From the NCBI RefSeq assembly GCF_900114345.1, contig NZ_FOZJ01000003.1, positions 62,001-126,000 of the forward strand: a DNA stretch of 64,000 nucleotides. The letters run 5' to 3'. The notes beneath the pieces are model-generated. The model saw only the letters and a list, made by a program, of their open reading frames with translations. It did no database searches and was not told the DNA's origin. The stretch comes from Microbacterium sp. cf046 (GTDB lineage Bacteria > Actinomycetota > Actinomycetes > Actinomycetales > Microbacteriaceae). Position numbers and translations under genes: made by a program. Position 1 is the stretch's first letter. The number at the start of each line of letters is the position of its first letter. Positions 44,419-53,328 of this stretch are shown in pieces.

Positions 44419-44814
44419 GTGATCCCCGCCGACTGGACCCCGCACCGCCGCGACGACGGCGAGCTCGTGGGCTGGATCCGCCCGGACGGCGAGCAGTGGG
44501 TGCCGGTCGATCTGCTCGGGCATCCGGCATCCGGCCCCGGCGAGTGGCTCGACGCCGAGGAGACCCTCGAGTCGCGGGGCCTGTCCTGGCTCGCCGAGAT
44601 CTGGATGCTGGAGGGCGACGACACCGACCCGCTTGGCGTCCGGCTCGTCGAGGTCACTCCCGGCCGCGTGGGCGAAGCCGGCCGCGTGGTCGTGCAGACC
44701 GACGACTTCGGCGCGATCGACGCGCCGGTGGAACGGTTCGAACTGCCCTGGCCCTCGCCGCCGACGCTGCGCCCCCGCCGCCCCGGTGAATCGGGTTCCT
44801 CGCCGTACGGCTGA
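44419..44814 (+). CDS. Small hypothetical protein
   Basis: A 131-residue acidic protein, leaderless GTG start seven bases after TAGCCT. It opens 'IPADWTPHRRDDGELVGWIRPDGEQWVPVDLLG'. Rich in Trp and Glu/Asp, no membrane segment or known motif; probably a small soluble protein conserved among relatives. The frame upstream to 44374 overlaps the cyclase gene end and is not needed. Confidence 0.65.
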   Translation: MIPADWTPHRRDDGELVGWIRPDGEQWVPVDLLGHPASGPGEWLDAEETLESRGLSWLAEIWMLEGDDTDPLGVRLVEVTPGRVGEAGRVVVQTDDFGAIDAPVERFELPWPSPPTLRPRRPGESGSSPYG

Positions 44815-44915
44815 GCGCGCACGCAGCGCGACGGCATGTATCTGAGCGGGAATCCCGGACTCCTTGCAGGTGACGTCGCGTCGGAGGACGCGAGCACGAC
44901 AGCCAGGAGATCATC

Positions 44916-45056
44916 ATGCGTGCATACCTCGACCGGGTCGCATCCGTGATCCACCGCGCCCCGCAGCAGCGGACCAGCACCCCGCGCCGGCAGCGTCCGC
45001 GCCGCGCACGCTCCACGTTCGTCCCCGTGGGGCGGGACGCGGCGCTCGCGTACTGA
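44916..45056 (+). CDS. Small basic protein, 46 residues
   Basis: ATG 44916 with AGGAGATC just upstream, the strongest ribosome site in the area. The product starts MRAYLDRVASVIHRAPQQRT and continues with an Arg/Pro-rich middle (TPRRQRPRRARS) and the tail FVPVGRDAALAY. No membrane segment; could bind nucleic acid. Its 3' end is the first unit of a degenerate tandem repeat. Confidence 0.6.
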   Translation: MRAYLDRVASVIHRAPQQRTSTPRRQRPRRARSTFVPVGRDAALAY

Positions 45057-45150
45057 CCGGCAGCGACCGCGCGCTGACCCGCGCAGCGTTCGCGCATTGA
45101 CCCCGGCCGCCGCGTTCGCTCAGTGACCCGCGCAGCGTTCGCGCCCTGAA
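45048..45150 (+). repeat. Degenerate tandem repeat with stop codons after the small basic gene
   Basis: About five units of 21-26 bases of the pattern GCGnnnTGACCCGCGCAGCGTTC (starting about 45048, 45069, 45092, 45118 and 45141). The copies at 45075-45095 and 45124-45144 share TGACCCGCGCAGCGTTCGCG. The first unit contains the stop of the 46-residue gene. Confidence 0.7.
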
Positions 45151-45201
45151 TCCGCATCCTGCGTCCTCGGGCTCCCCTGCGCGCGGGGCTACCCTGAACG
45201 C

Positions 45202-46335
45202 ATGCCAATCGCCCGCCCGGCGGCACCCGTCACGCTCGAGGGTTTCGAGCTCCGCGTGCTGCAGATCCCGCTCGTCTCACCCTTCACGACGTCGTTCGGC
45301 ACGGAGACGGTCCGCGAGGTGATCATCGCCCGGGCCCTGACCGCAGACGGCGACGGCTGGGGCGAGATCGTCACCGGCGCGTCGCCGCTGTACTCGAGCG
45401 AGTACACCCAGGGCGCGTGGGATGTCGCGATGCGCTGGCTCATGCCGGCACTGCTCGATCGCCACACCCTCGCCCCGGAGGCGGTGGCCGAGGTGCTCAC
45501 CCCGTTCGTCGGCCACCGCATGGCGAAGGCCGGACTCGAGCTCGCCGTGCTCGACGCGGCGCTGCGCGCGCAGGGCCGACCGCTCGGCGAATACCTCGGC
45601 GCAGTGCACGACCGCGTCCCCAGCGGCGTGAGCGTCGGCATCCAGCGCGATCCCGCGGCCATGGTCGATGCGGTCCGCGGCTACCTCGACGAGGGATACG
45701 TCCGCATCAAGATCAAGATCAAGCCCGGGCGCGACATCGCCGACACTGCTGCGGTCAGACACGCATTCGGCGGCATCCCGCTGCAGGTCGATGCGAACTC
45801 GGCCTACACGCTCGCCGACATCGACACCCTCGCGGAGCTGGACCGGTTCGACCTCCTCCTGATCGAGCAGCCGCTGCAGGAGGACGACCTCGTCGACCAC
45901 GCGACACTTGCGCGACGCCTGAAGACGCCGGTGTGCCTCGACGAATCGATCGTGTCGGAGAAGGCGGCCGTGGACGCACTCGCGCTGGGTGCGGCGTCCA
46001 TCATCAACATCAAGGCGGGCCGCATCGGCGGGTACCTCGAGGCTGTCCGCATCCACGATCTCTGCGAGGGCGAGGGCATTCCGGTGTGGTGCGGCGGCAT
46101 GGTCGAGACGGGGATCGGCCGGGCCGCGAACGCGGCGCTGGCGGCGCTGCCGGGCTTCACGCTGCCGGGCGACGTATCGGGGTCGAACCGCTTCTACGTC
46201 CGCGACATCGTGACCGAGCCCGCGGTGCTCGAAGACGGGCACGTCCGCGTACCGACCGGACCGGGGATCGGCGTCGAGATCGACCCCGTCGCGCTCGATG
46301 ACTTCACCGTCCTGCTCGAGACCGTGCGGCGGTAG
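45202..46335 (+). CDS. menC: Enolase-superfamily o-succinylbenzoate synthase / N-acylamino-acid racemase
   Basis: A 377-residue enzyme, leaderless (TACCCT then six bases). The metal ligands are D197 (VDANSAY), E222 (LIEQPL) and D247 (CLDESI); catalytic lysines are in RIKIKIKPG (around 170-174) and K271 (NIKAGRIGG). The C-terminal 'GGMVETGIGRAANAALAALPGFTLPGD' is the NSAR/OSBS subgroup signature, as in the Amycolatopsis racemase, rather than the shorter actinobacterial MenC. It may make o-succinylbenzoate for menaquinone, racemise N-succinyl amino acids, or both. A GNAT gene upstream favours the second; no other men gene is in the window. Confidence 0.8.
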   Translation: MPIARPAAPVTLEGFELRVLQIPLVSPFTTSFGTETVREVIIARALTADGDGWGEIVTGASPLYSSEYTQGAWDVAMRWLMPALLDRHTLAPEAVAEVLTPFVGHRMAKAGLELAVLDAALRAQGRPLGEYLGAVHDRVPSGVSVGIQRDPAAMVDAVRGYLDEGYVRIKIKIKPGRDIADTAAVRHAFGGIPLQVDANSAYTLADIDTLAELDRFDLLLIEQPLQEDDLVDHATLARRLKTPVCLDESIVSEKAAVDALALGAASIINIKAGRIGGYLEAVRIHDLCEGEGIPVWCGGMVETGIGRAANAALAALPGFTLPGDVSGSNRFYVRDIVTEPAVLEDGHVRVPTGPGIGVEIDPVALDDFTVLLETVRR

Positions 46336-46346
46336 CGGGAAGCGCC

Positions 46347-47306
46347 GTGCGTTCGCGATCCAGTCAGTCGCCGCGGCGATCTTCACGCCACGCCGCTCGT
46401 CCGATCGAGCGAGCGGCATCAGGACCCGCTGCACCCGGCCGGGCAGTCGTCCTCGCCGTGGCCGCGGCGACGGCACTCGTGCTCGCCGGCTGCGCTCCGA
46501 CCGCCGACCCGATCCCGGAATCGACCGGGCTTCCGGACGGCGTGACCGTGCAGCTCGTGCAGCTGCGCTCCGATGTCGCCGCTCGGCAGGCGCAGGTGCA
46601 GATCCAGAACGACACCGGAGACGACCTCACGATCGGCGCGCTGTCCGTGGCCGATCCGCGGTTCGCCGAGCCGGCGGGCCGCGTGCTGGACCGGGAGTCG
46701 CTCGTGCGGGCGGGCGGCACGGTCGACATCCGCATCCAGCTCCCCGCGATGGACTGCGACGTGCCCGACGAGGCGGACAGCACGGTCCTCATCACGTTCG
46801 CGGATGCCGGAGCCGAGGCACAGGTCGAGGCCCCGATCGATGATCCGCTCGACTTCCTGGCGCCGCTTCACGACCGGGAGTGCCGCGCTGCCGCGGTGGC
46901 GGATGCCGCGGCCGTCAGCCTCGCCTCATTCACGCCGTCACCTCCGGGCGAGCCGGCGGATCTGGTGCTCGAGATCGCCCCGACGGGCGACGGGGCGGTC
47001 GAGATCGTCGGCATCCAGACGACGAATCTGCTGACGTTCGGAATGACGCCGGGCGACACGGCCGACACGTTCCCGATCGACGTCTCCGTCGCAGGGGGCG
47101 ACACCGAGACCGCCACAGTCCACCTGCCATTGGTTCCGCTGCGATGCGACCCGCACGCGGTCCAGGAGGACAAGCGGGGAACGATCTTCACCCTCGAGGT
47201 CGCACTGGACGGCGAGCCCGGAGAGATCGAGCTCGCCGCATCCGAAGACATGCGCGGCAGCATCCTGACCTGGGTCTCAGACTGGTGCGGGTTCGGCGCG
47301 GGCTGA
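46347..47306 (+). CDS. Secreted lipoprotein, unknown function
   Basis: A 319-residue protein with a GTG start behind GGGAAG. A basic N-terminus (about 30 residues) is followed by a hydrophobic stretch and lipobox LAGC. The mature part has two similar beta-rich halves ('VQVQLVQLRSDVAARQAQVQIQND' and 'ADLVLEIAPTGDGAVEIVGIQTTN'), each with Cys residues. No known family. It begins 11 bases after the racemase stop, so the two may be cotranscribed. Confidence 0.7.
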   Translation: MRSRSSQSPRRSSRHAARPIERAASGPAAPGRAVVLAVAAATALVLAGCAPTADPIPESTGLPDGVTVQLVQLRSDVAARQAQVQIQNDTGDDLTIGALSVADPRFAEPAGRVLDRESLVRAGGTVDIRIQLPAMDCDVPDEADSTVLITFADAGAEAQVEAPIDDPLDFLAPLHDRECRAAAVADAAAVSLASFTPSPPGEPADLVLEIAPTGDGAVEIVGIQTTNLLTFGMTPGDTADTFPIDVSVAGGDTETATVHLPLVPLRCDPHAVQEDKRGTIFTLEVALDGEPGEIELAASEDMRGSILTWVSDWCGFGAG

Positions 47307-47330
47307 CGGCGCGCCCGTAGGGTGGAGCGC

Positions 47331-48665
47331 ATGAGCACCGTCGCTCCTCAGGATCCCGCGGCCGCGCGCGGCATCGCGCGCCGAACCCAGTCCGAGATCT
47401 ACCGGGCCGGTATCAGCGGCACCAAGCCCGCCGTCCCGATCGACTCCGACGCGCTCGAGGCGGCCGCGCGCCGGGCGCTCAGCGCCGAGGCGTTCGCGTA
47501 CATCGCCGGTGGCGCGGGCGCCGAGCGCACCGTCGCCGCCAATCGGGCGGCGTTCGGGCGCCGGCAGGTGTGGCCGCGACCGCTGCGCGACGTCTCCGTC
47601 CGCGACCTGTCGATCGAGTTCCTCGGTCGCCGCCGGCCGACCCCGTTCCTGCTCGCCCCGCTCGGGGTCATGGAGATGGCGCACGACGATGCCGACCTCG
47701 CAGTCGCCAGGGCGGCGGCATCCCTCGGCGTCCCCTACACGTTGAGCAATCAGGCATCGTTCCCGATGGAGGAGGTCGCCTCCGCGGCGCCATCGGGTGC
47801 GCGGCTCTTCCAGCTCTACTGGTCGGCCTCGGACGAGCTGAACGCCTCCCTGCTGCGGCGGGCGGAGGCGTCCGGCTGCGAGGCGATCGTGGTGACCCTC
47901 GACACCCATCTGCTCGGCTGGCGCACGCGCGATCTCGACCTCGCGTACCTGCCGTTCACGCGCGGCATGGGCATCGCGCAGTACACGAGCGATCCGGTCT
48001 TCCAGCAGCTGGTCCGCGAGCGCGTGCGCGCATCGGCGACCTCGACGGATGCCGCTCCCGATGCTCCGGCGGTCAGGATCACCCCGAAGGCGATCGCTGC
48101 CGGGGTGAAGATCGCGCGGAAGGGCTCGGCGCTGACCGGTGCGGGACTGCGCGAGAGCCTGCGCTCACCGCTTCCGCGCGCCGCGGTCGAGACGTTCCTC
48201 GACGTGTTCTCGACGCCGGCACTCACATGGGACCACCTCGCGAAGGCCCGCGAATGGACCGGCCTGCCGATCATCCTCAAGGGGATCGTCCACGCCGATG
48301 ACGCGGCGCGGGCGATCGATGAGGGAGTGGACGGGGTGTGGGTCTCCAACCACGGCGGTCGTCAGATCGACCAGTCGGTTCCGACACTGGACGCGCTGCC
48401 AGGCGTCGTCGAGCGCGTGCAGGGGCGCATCCCGGTCGTGTTCGACTCCGGCATCCGCGGCGGCGCCGACGCGTTCATCGCGCTGGCACTCGGGGCGACG
48501 GCTGCCGCGATCGGCCGGCCCTACGCGTACGGGCTCGGCATCGCCGGCGAGGTCGGCGTCCGAGAGGTCGTGCGCAACATGCTCGCCGAGCTCGACATCA
48601 CCCTCGGCCTGTCCGGTCACACCGCGATCGCCGACGTGGGCCTGGACGCGCTGCGGGAGGTCTGA
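47331..48665 (+). CDS. FMN-dependent alpha-hydroxy-acid oxidase (lactate 2-monooxygenase-like)
   Basis: A 444-residue TIM-barrel flavoenzyme, leaderless (TAGGGT, seven bases). The catalytic His is in 'VSNHGGRQID' with the FMN Arg, and 'FDSGIRGGADAFIALALGA' binds phosphate. The Lys of 'PIILKGIV' stabilises the reduced flavin. The long region 'TDAAPDAPAVRITPKAIAAGV' resembles the extended loop of lactate monooxygenases. It oxidises L-lactate or another 2-hydroxy acid. If the island makes lactate from rhamnose by the FAH route, this could use it, but the genes are 13 kb apart. Confidence 0.8.
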   Translation: MSTVAPQDPAAARGIARRTQSEIYRAGISGTKPAVPIDSDALEAAARRALSAEAFAYIAGGAGAERTVAANRAAFGRRQVWPRPLRDVSVRDLSIEFLGRRRPTPFLLAPLGVMEMAHDDADLAVARAAASLGVPYTLSNQASFPMEEVASAAPSGARLFQLYWSASDELNASLLRRAEASGCEAIVVTLDTHLLGWRTRDLDLAYLPFTRGMGIAQYTSDPVFQQLVRERVRASATSTDAAPDAPAVRITPKAIAAGVKIARKGSALTGAGLRESLRSPLPRAAVETFLDVFSTPALTWDHLAKAREWTGLPIILKGIVHADDAARAIDEGVDGVWVSNHGGRQIDQSVPTLDALPGVVERVQGRIPVVFDSGIRGGADAFIALALGATAAAIGRPYAYGLGIAGEVGVREVVRNMLAELDITLGLSGHTAIADVGLDALREV

Positions 48666-48785
48666 GCGCGCTCAGCCTACCGGATCCCGCCTGTCGGCCC
48701 GATGCGCCCGGCACGATGGTGCCCCTTCTCGATGCGTCCGGAATACGTGCATACGCGAGGCCCCGCCGGGACGTAGGCTGAGCGC

Positions 48786-50660
48786 ATGTCAGGCGGATCC
48801 GGGCGGGTCGTCGCTCATTCTCGAGGTTCCTCGTCGGCGCGGTACCGCCGAGCCTCCCTGCGCTCAGGGCTCGCCGGACTGGTGATCCTCAGCACCGCGA
48901 TCGCGCTCAGCGGGTGCTTCGGCGGCGGCTCGGAGGACGGCGGCGACGGAGGGGATTTCGCCGACGACGGCTGCACGCACATCGTCGTGGCCACCTCGTC
49001 CGAGAAGGTGAACATGCTGGACGCCCTCGCGAAGGCGTTCAAGGACTCGCCGGAGATGAAGGCGCTCGACACGTGCGCGACGGTCCGCCCTATCAACGTC
49101 TCATCGGGCGACGCGACCCGCTTCCTGACGGCGAGCGACGAGGTCTGGCCCAGCGAGAACCAGGAGATGTGGCCGACGCTGTGGTCGCCGGCATCCACCG
49201 TCTGGACCGAGCGCGTCGCCGCGGCGGGATCCCCGGCACTGGTCGGCGAGCCCGAGTCGTTCACCCGCACGCCCGTGGTCTTCGGCATGCCCGCCGCCAT
49301 GGCCAAGGCTCTGGGATACCCGCAGTCGCCGATCAGCATCACCGATCTCGAGCAGCTCTGCTCGAATCCCGACGGCTGGGGAAGTGTCGGCAAGGACATC
49401 TGGGGATCGTTCAAGATCTCCAAGACCAACCCCAACACCTCCACGACCGGGCTGTCGGCGATCCTGATGCAGTCGTACGAGGCGTCGGGGAAGACCTCCG
49501 ACCTCACCGCCGACGATGTCGCGGCGGCGAGCGACTTCTCGAGGGTCTTCGAGGAATGCGTCATCCACTACGGCGATACGACCGGCAAGGTCCTGACGAC
49601 CCTGTACGACGAGACGCAGAACGGCGCCGCCGGCTCGGGCTACGTCTCGGCCGTCGCCGTGGAGGAGACCTCGCTGCTGAACTACAACCAGGGCAACCCC
49701 GATTCGCACACCGTGCAGCCGGGCGAGACCCTGACACCGCCCAAGGAGAAGCTCGTCGCGATCTACCCCGAGGGCGGATCGATGTGGTCGGACAACCCCA
49801 TCACCGTCCTGGGCGCCGAATGGGTCACACCCGTGCAGGCCGAGGCCGGCGCGGCGTTCGCGGCGTTCCTGCAGACCGAGCCGGCGCAGCAGATCCTGCC
49901 CCAGTTCGGCTTCCGTCCGCTGGACGAGTCGGTGGCCCTGGGCAAGCTGTTCACCGAGGATTACGGCGTAGACCCTGCCGGTCCCGCTGTCACGCTGCCC
50001 CGCCCGGCGGTCGATGTCGTCTCGGCCGCGATCGACCAGTGGACCCAGATCCGCAAGCCCTCCTCGGTGCTGGAGCTGATCGACATCTCCGGATCGATGG
50101 ACGACCCGATCGGCGACGGCCGCTCGAAGCTGGACGGCGCGATCGAAGGGGCGCAGGCGACGCTCACGCACTTCCGCTCGACCGACGAGGTCGGCGTCTG
50201 GGCCTTCACCACCGACATCGAGTCGGAGGCGGGCAAGAACATCGCGGTGCTGCGCAACGTCGAGCCGCTCGGATCCGATCGCGAGTCGCTCGATTCCTCG
50301 CTCGATGACCTCCGCTACGCCACCCGCGAGGGAACGCCGCTGTACGACGCGATCGCGATCGCGTACGACGACATGAAGGAGCGCGCCGAGCCCGGGCGCA
50401 TCAACGCGATCGTCGTCCTCTCGGACGGTCAGGACACCGACTCGACGATGTCGCTCGACTCGCTGATCGCCAAGATCTCGCAGGCGACCCGAGAAGGAGG
50501 AGACGATGCGCCGGTGCGGATCTTCCCGATCGCATACGGCGAGGGCGCCAACACCGCCGACCTGCAGCGGATCGCCGAGGCGACCGGCGGCCAGTGGTTC
50601 GATGCATCGGATGCGGCGAAGATCGACCTCGTGTTCGCGTCCGTGATCAACAACTTCTGA
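48786..50660 (+). CDS. SBP-VWA fusion lipoprotein
   Basis: A 624-residue protein, leaderless (TAGGCT, six bases). It has a basic N-terminus, hydrophobic segment and lipobox LSGC (Cys44). Residues 60-410 are a solute-binding-like domain ('HIVVATSSEKVNMLDALAKAFKDSP', 'FGFRPLDESVALGKLF'). Residues 430-620 are a von Willebrand A domain with MIDAS motif DISGSMDD, Thr in 'EGTPLYD' and Asp in 'VLSDGQDTDS'. It is surface anchored and probably binds a protein or metal-dependent ligand. It is followed 16 bases later by a membrane protein, likely its partner. Confidence 0.8.
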   Translation: MSGGSGRVVAHSRGSSSARYRRASLRSGLAGLVILSTAIALSGCFGGGSEDGGDGGDFADDGCTHIVVATSSEKVNMLDALAKAFKDSPEMKALDTCATVRPINVSSGDATRFLTASDEVWPSENQEMWPTLWSPASTVWTERVAAAGSPALVGEPESFTRTPVVFGMPAAMAKALGYPQSPISITDLEQLCSNPDGWGSVGKDIWGSFKISKTNPNTSTTGLSAILMQSYEASGKTSDLTADDVAAASDFSRVFEECVIHYGDTTGKVLTTLYDETQNGAAGSGYVSAVAVEETSLLNYNQGNPDSHTVQPGETLTPPKEKLVAIYPEGGSMWSDNPITVLGAEWVTPVQAEAGAAFAAFLQTEPAQQILPQFGFRPLDESVALGKLFTEDYGVDPAGPAVTLPRPAVDVVSAAIDQWTQIRKPSSVLELIDISGSMDDPIGDGRSKLDGAIEGAQATLTHFRSTDEVGVWAFTTDIESEAGKNIAVLRNVEPLGSDRESLDSSLDDLRYATREGTPLYDAIAIAYDDMKERAEPGRINAIVVLSDGQDTDSTMSLDSLIAKISQATREGGDDAPVRIFPIAYGEGANTADLQRIAEATGGQWFDASDAAKIDLVFASVINNF

Positions 50661-50676
50661 GGCGACGGGACCGCGG

Positions 50677-51705
50677 ATGCACGTCCAGCTCGCCGGGTCG
50701 GCCGGGTATGTCGATGACGCCGTCGACGCGCTCTCGAGTGGCTCGGTCTACGTCTCCCGCGAGGTGGACGGCTCGACCGCGCTCGCCGATCAGCTGCAGG
50801 CCCAGGTCGGCGACGCGTCGATCGGCATCGCGGTGTTCTCCGACAACGCGGCACTCGAGGCGTCCGGACCCGACATCGTCTCCGAGCTCGCGGATCGCAC
50901 CGGCTTCGACACGATCATCGTGGCGGTCGGCGACGACCTGTCCGCAGGGTCGCGCGTGCTCGAGTCCGGCGAGGCGATGCGCATCGCCAATCAGGCCGAG
51001 TCGGCGGGAGGCACGCTCGAGGAGTCGCTCTCGCAGACCGTGCAGACGATCGTGCAGGAGTCGGCGCCGGCGCCCGCCGAAACCGGGGGCGGCGCGGGCG
51101 GGGTCGTGATCGCACTCGCGATCGCGGCCGCGGTCGTGGTCGCAGGTGTCATCGCGGCGATCGCGGCCGTCCGTGCGCGGCGCGCCCGCACGCGTCGCAG
51201 CCAGACCGGGCAGGAGCTCCCCGACAGCGTACGGGGGCCGGTGGACGCGCTGCGCGCGCTGAGCGGCGAGTACGCCGCGCTGGGCGGCGCGGGCAATCAG
51301 ACCGCCGCCGAGACCGCGCGCGAGATCGACGCCATCACCGCGAACGCCGCGCAGCTGTTCGCGCGACTGGCCGAGAAGGGCGCCGAGGACCAGTTCCAGC
51401 TCGCCGAGATCGAGTACGGCGACAAGCTCGGAAAGCTCAGCGCCGCGCTGGACCGCCGCTATCTGCTCGACATCCTGGTCAACCCGCACCTGTGGGACGA
51501 CCCCGACGAACGCGTAGTCGAGGTGCGCGACGCCGTCGATGCGGTCTCCGAGCAGCTCGTCGACAACATCAAGCAGGTCAACGCGCGCCGGGGCCTGCAC
51601 TTCCAGGTCTCGCTCGACACCCTGAGCGGGCGCCGCAAGGAGCTGCGCGACTGGGACCGGGAGTTCCGGCGGGCGGACGGCGCCGGCGAGCTCCCCTCGG
51701 CCTGA
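50677..51705 (+). CDS. Single-pass membrane protein, partner of the VWA lipoprotein
   Basis: A 342-residue protein. An N-terminal extracellular alpha/beta domain (1-125) is rich in Asp and Ser. One strong membrane helix lies at about 144-166 ([20 protein letters not shown]), followed by a basic stop-transfer (RARRARTRR). The cytoplasmic C-terminal helices ('[32 protein letters not shown]') look like a coiled-coil scaffold. I do not recognise the family with certainty. Tight spacing to the SBP-VWA gene suggests a joint envelope function. Confidence 0.65.
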   Translation: MHVQLAGSAGYVDDAVDALSSGSVYVSREVDGSTALADQLQAQVGDASIGIAVFSDNAALEASGPDIVSELADRTGFDTIIVAVGDDLSAGSRVLESGEAMRIANQAESAGGTLEESLSQTVQTIVQESAPAPAETGGGAGGVVIALAIAAAVVVAGVIAAIAAVRARRARTRRSQTGQELPDSVRGPVDALRALSGEYAALGGAGNQTAAETAREIDAITANAAQLFARLAEKGAEDQFQLAEIEYGDKLGKLSAALDRRYLLDILVNPHLWDDPDERVVEVRDAVDAVSEQLVDNIKQVNARRGLHFQVSLDTLSGRRKELRDWDREFRRADGAGELPSA

Positions 51706-51746
51706 ACGCCGACCGGCAGCGCCCGGGTGCGGCATCCGTCCCCGGC

Positions 51747-51779
51747 TAGAATCGACGGATGCCGCTGCGTGCGGCATCC
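51747..51779 (+). promoter_or_regulatory. glyS promoter -10 and leader hairpin
   Basis: TAGAAT (51747-51752) is followed by GGATGCCGC-TGCGT-GCGGCATCC (51757-51779), a perfect 9-bp stem at the expected transcription start. It lies about 40 bases before the glyS GTG. Confidence 0.5.
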
Positions 51780-51817
51780 GCGACTTCGCACACCCCCACC
51801 CGACCATTGGAGCCACC

Positions 51818-53203
51818 GTGGCCGAGCAGTCCCGCCTCGACAAAGTCATCGCCCTCGCCCGCCACCGCGGGTTCGTCTTCCAGGCGGGCGAGATCTACGG
51901 CGGATCCCGCTCTGCGTGGGACTACGGCCCACTCGGCACCGAGCTCAAGGAGAACATCCGCCGCCAGTGGTGGCAGACGTTCGTGCGCGGGCGCGGCGAC
52001 ATGGTGGGCCTGGACTCCTCGATCATCCTGCCCAAGCGCGTTTGGGAGGCGTCGGGCCACGTCGCGACCTTCACCGACCCGCTCGTGGAGTGCCTGAACT
52101 GCCACCGCCGGTTCCGCGCCGACAACCTGATCGAGGACTTCGAGGCACGCAAGGGCCGCCCCGCCGAGAACGGGCTCGCCGACGTGCCGTGTCCGAACTG
52201 CGGGGTCAAGGGCCAGTACACCGAGCCGAAGGCCTTCTCGGGTCTGATGAAGACCTACCTCGGTGTCGTCGACGACGAGTCCGGCCTGCACTACCTGCGC
52301 CCCGAGACCGCGCAGGGCATCTTCGTGAACTTCGGGAACGTGCTCACCGCCGCCCGCAAGAAGCCGCCGTTCGGCGTCGGCCAGGTCGGCAAGGCGTTCC
52401 GCAACGAGATCACGCCCGGCAACTTCATCTTCCGCACGCGTGAGTTCGAGCAGATGGAGATCGAGTTCTTCGTCCCTCCCGCCGATGCACAGGAGTGGTT
52501 CGAGCACTGGGTCGAGGCGTGCTGGAACTGGTTCGTCGATCTCGGCGTCGACCCGGCCCACATGCGTCGCTACGACGTCCCCAAGGAGGACCGGGCGCAC
52601 TACTCGGCAGGCACGATCGATGTCGAGTACGAGTTCGGCTTCCCGGGCAAGCAGTGGGGCGAGCTCATGGGCATCGCGAACCGCACCGACTACGACCTGA
52701 CCAGCCATGCCGAGGCATCCGGCCAGAGCCTGTCGTACTTCGATCAGGCCAGCGGTGAGCGGTACACCCCGTATGTGATCGAGCCGTCGTTCGGCCTGAC
52801 GCGCGCGATGATGGCGTTCCTGGTCGACGCCTACCGCGAGGAGGAGGTGCCCAACGCCAAGGGCGGCACCGACACCCGCACGGTGCTCAAGCTGGACCCC
52901 CGCCTCGCGCCGGTGAAGGTCGCGGTGCTGCCGCTGTCGCGCAACGAGCAGCTCTCGCCGATCGCGCGCGAGGTGGCAGAAGACCTCCGCGGCGAGTGGA
53001 ACGTCGACTTCGACGACGCCGGCGCGATCGGCCGCCGCTACCGCCGCCAGGACGAGATCGGCACGCCGTTCTGCGTCACGATCGACTTCGACTCGCTCGA
53101 GGATCGCGCCGTCACCGTGCGCGACCGCGACACGATGGCGCAGGAGCGCGTCCCGCTCGAACGCCTGCACGCCCACCTCGCAGAGCGCCTGCGCGGGGCG
53201 TAG
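51818..53203 (+). CDS. glyS: Glycyl-tRNA synthetase
   Basis: A 461-residue class II synthetase, the alpha2 (eukaryote-like) form. GTG start behind TTGGAGCC. N-terminal motif '[23 protein letters not shown]'; a zinc site of two CxxC pairs (CLNC and CPNC); motif 2 '[26 protein letters not shown]'; motif 3 '[13 protein letters not shown]'; and the C-terminal anticodon-binding domain '[17 protein letters not shown]'. Charges tRNA-Gly. A housekeeping gene marking ordinary chromosome. Confidence 0.95.
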   Translation: MAEQSRLDKVIALARHRGFVFQAGEIYGGSRSAWDYGPLGTELKENIRRQWWQTFVRGRGDMVGLDSSIILPKRVWEASGHVATFTDPLVECLNCHRRFRADNLIEDFEARKGRPAENGLADVPCPNCGVKGQYTEPKAFSGLMKTYLGVVDDESGLHYLRPETAQGIFVNFGNVLTAARKKPPFGVGQVGKAFRNEITPGNFIFRTREFEQMEIEFFVPPADAQEWFEHWVEACWNWFVDLGVDPAHMRRYDVPKEDRAHYSAGTIDVEYEFGFPGKQWGELMGIANRTDYDLTSHAEASGQSLSYFDQASGERYTPYVIEPSFGLTRAMMAFLVDAYREEEVPNAKGGTDTRTVLKLDPRLAPVKVAVLPLSRNEQLSPIAREVAEDLRGEWNVDFDDAGAIGRRYRRQDEIGTPFCVTIDFDSLEDRAVTVRDRDTMAQERVPLERLHAHLAERLRGA

Positions 53204-53215
53204 CGGCAGCACTCC

Positions 53216-53297
53216 CGCGAACCCACATACGCAGCGCGAACCCACACGCAGAATGGCCATCGGCCGTGTGGGCTCGCGGGCGGAGTGTGGGTTCGCG
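53216..53297. repeat. Four-arm GAACCCACA repeat, copy 2
   Basis: Outer arms CGCGAACCCACA (53216-53227) and TGTGGGTTCGCG (53286-53297) match perfectly. Inner arms at 53236-53248 and 53265-53277 match with one mismatch. It lies between glyS and the convergent TetR gene. Same design as at 43349. Confidence 0.8.
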
Positions 53298-53328
53298 ATG
53301 GAGAGCCGGGGGTCAGACCGGCTCGCAG

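Noticed and set aside
51759..52097. 112-residue frame starting at a leaderless-like ATG before glyS
   Set aside because: It mostly overlaps glyS in another frame, has no family features, and the ATG lies in a perfect hairpin; more likely a leader structure than a gene.
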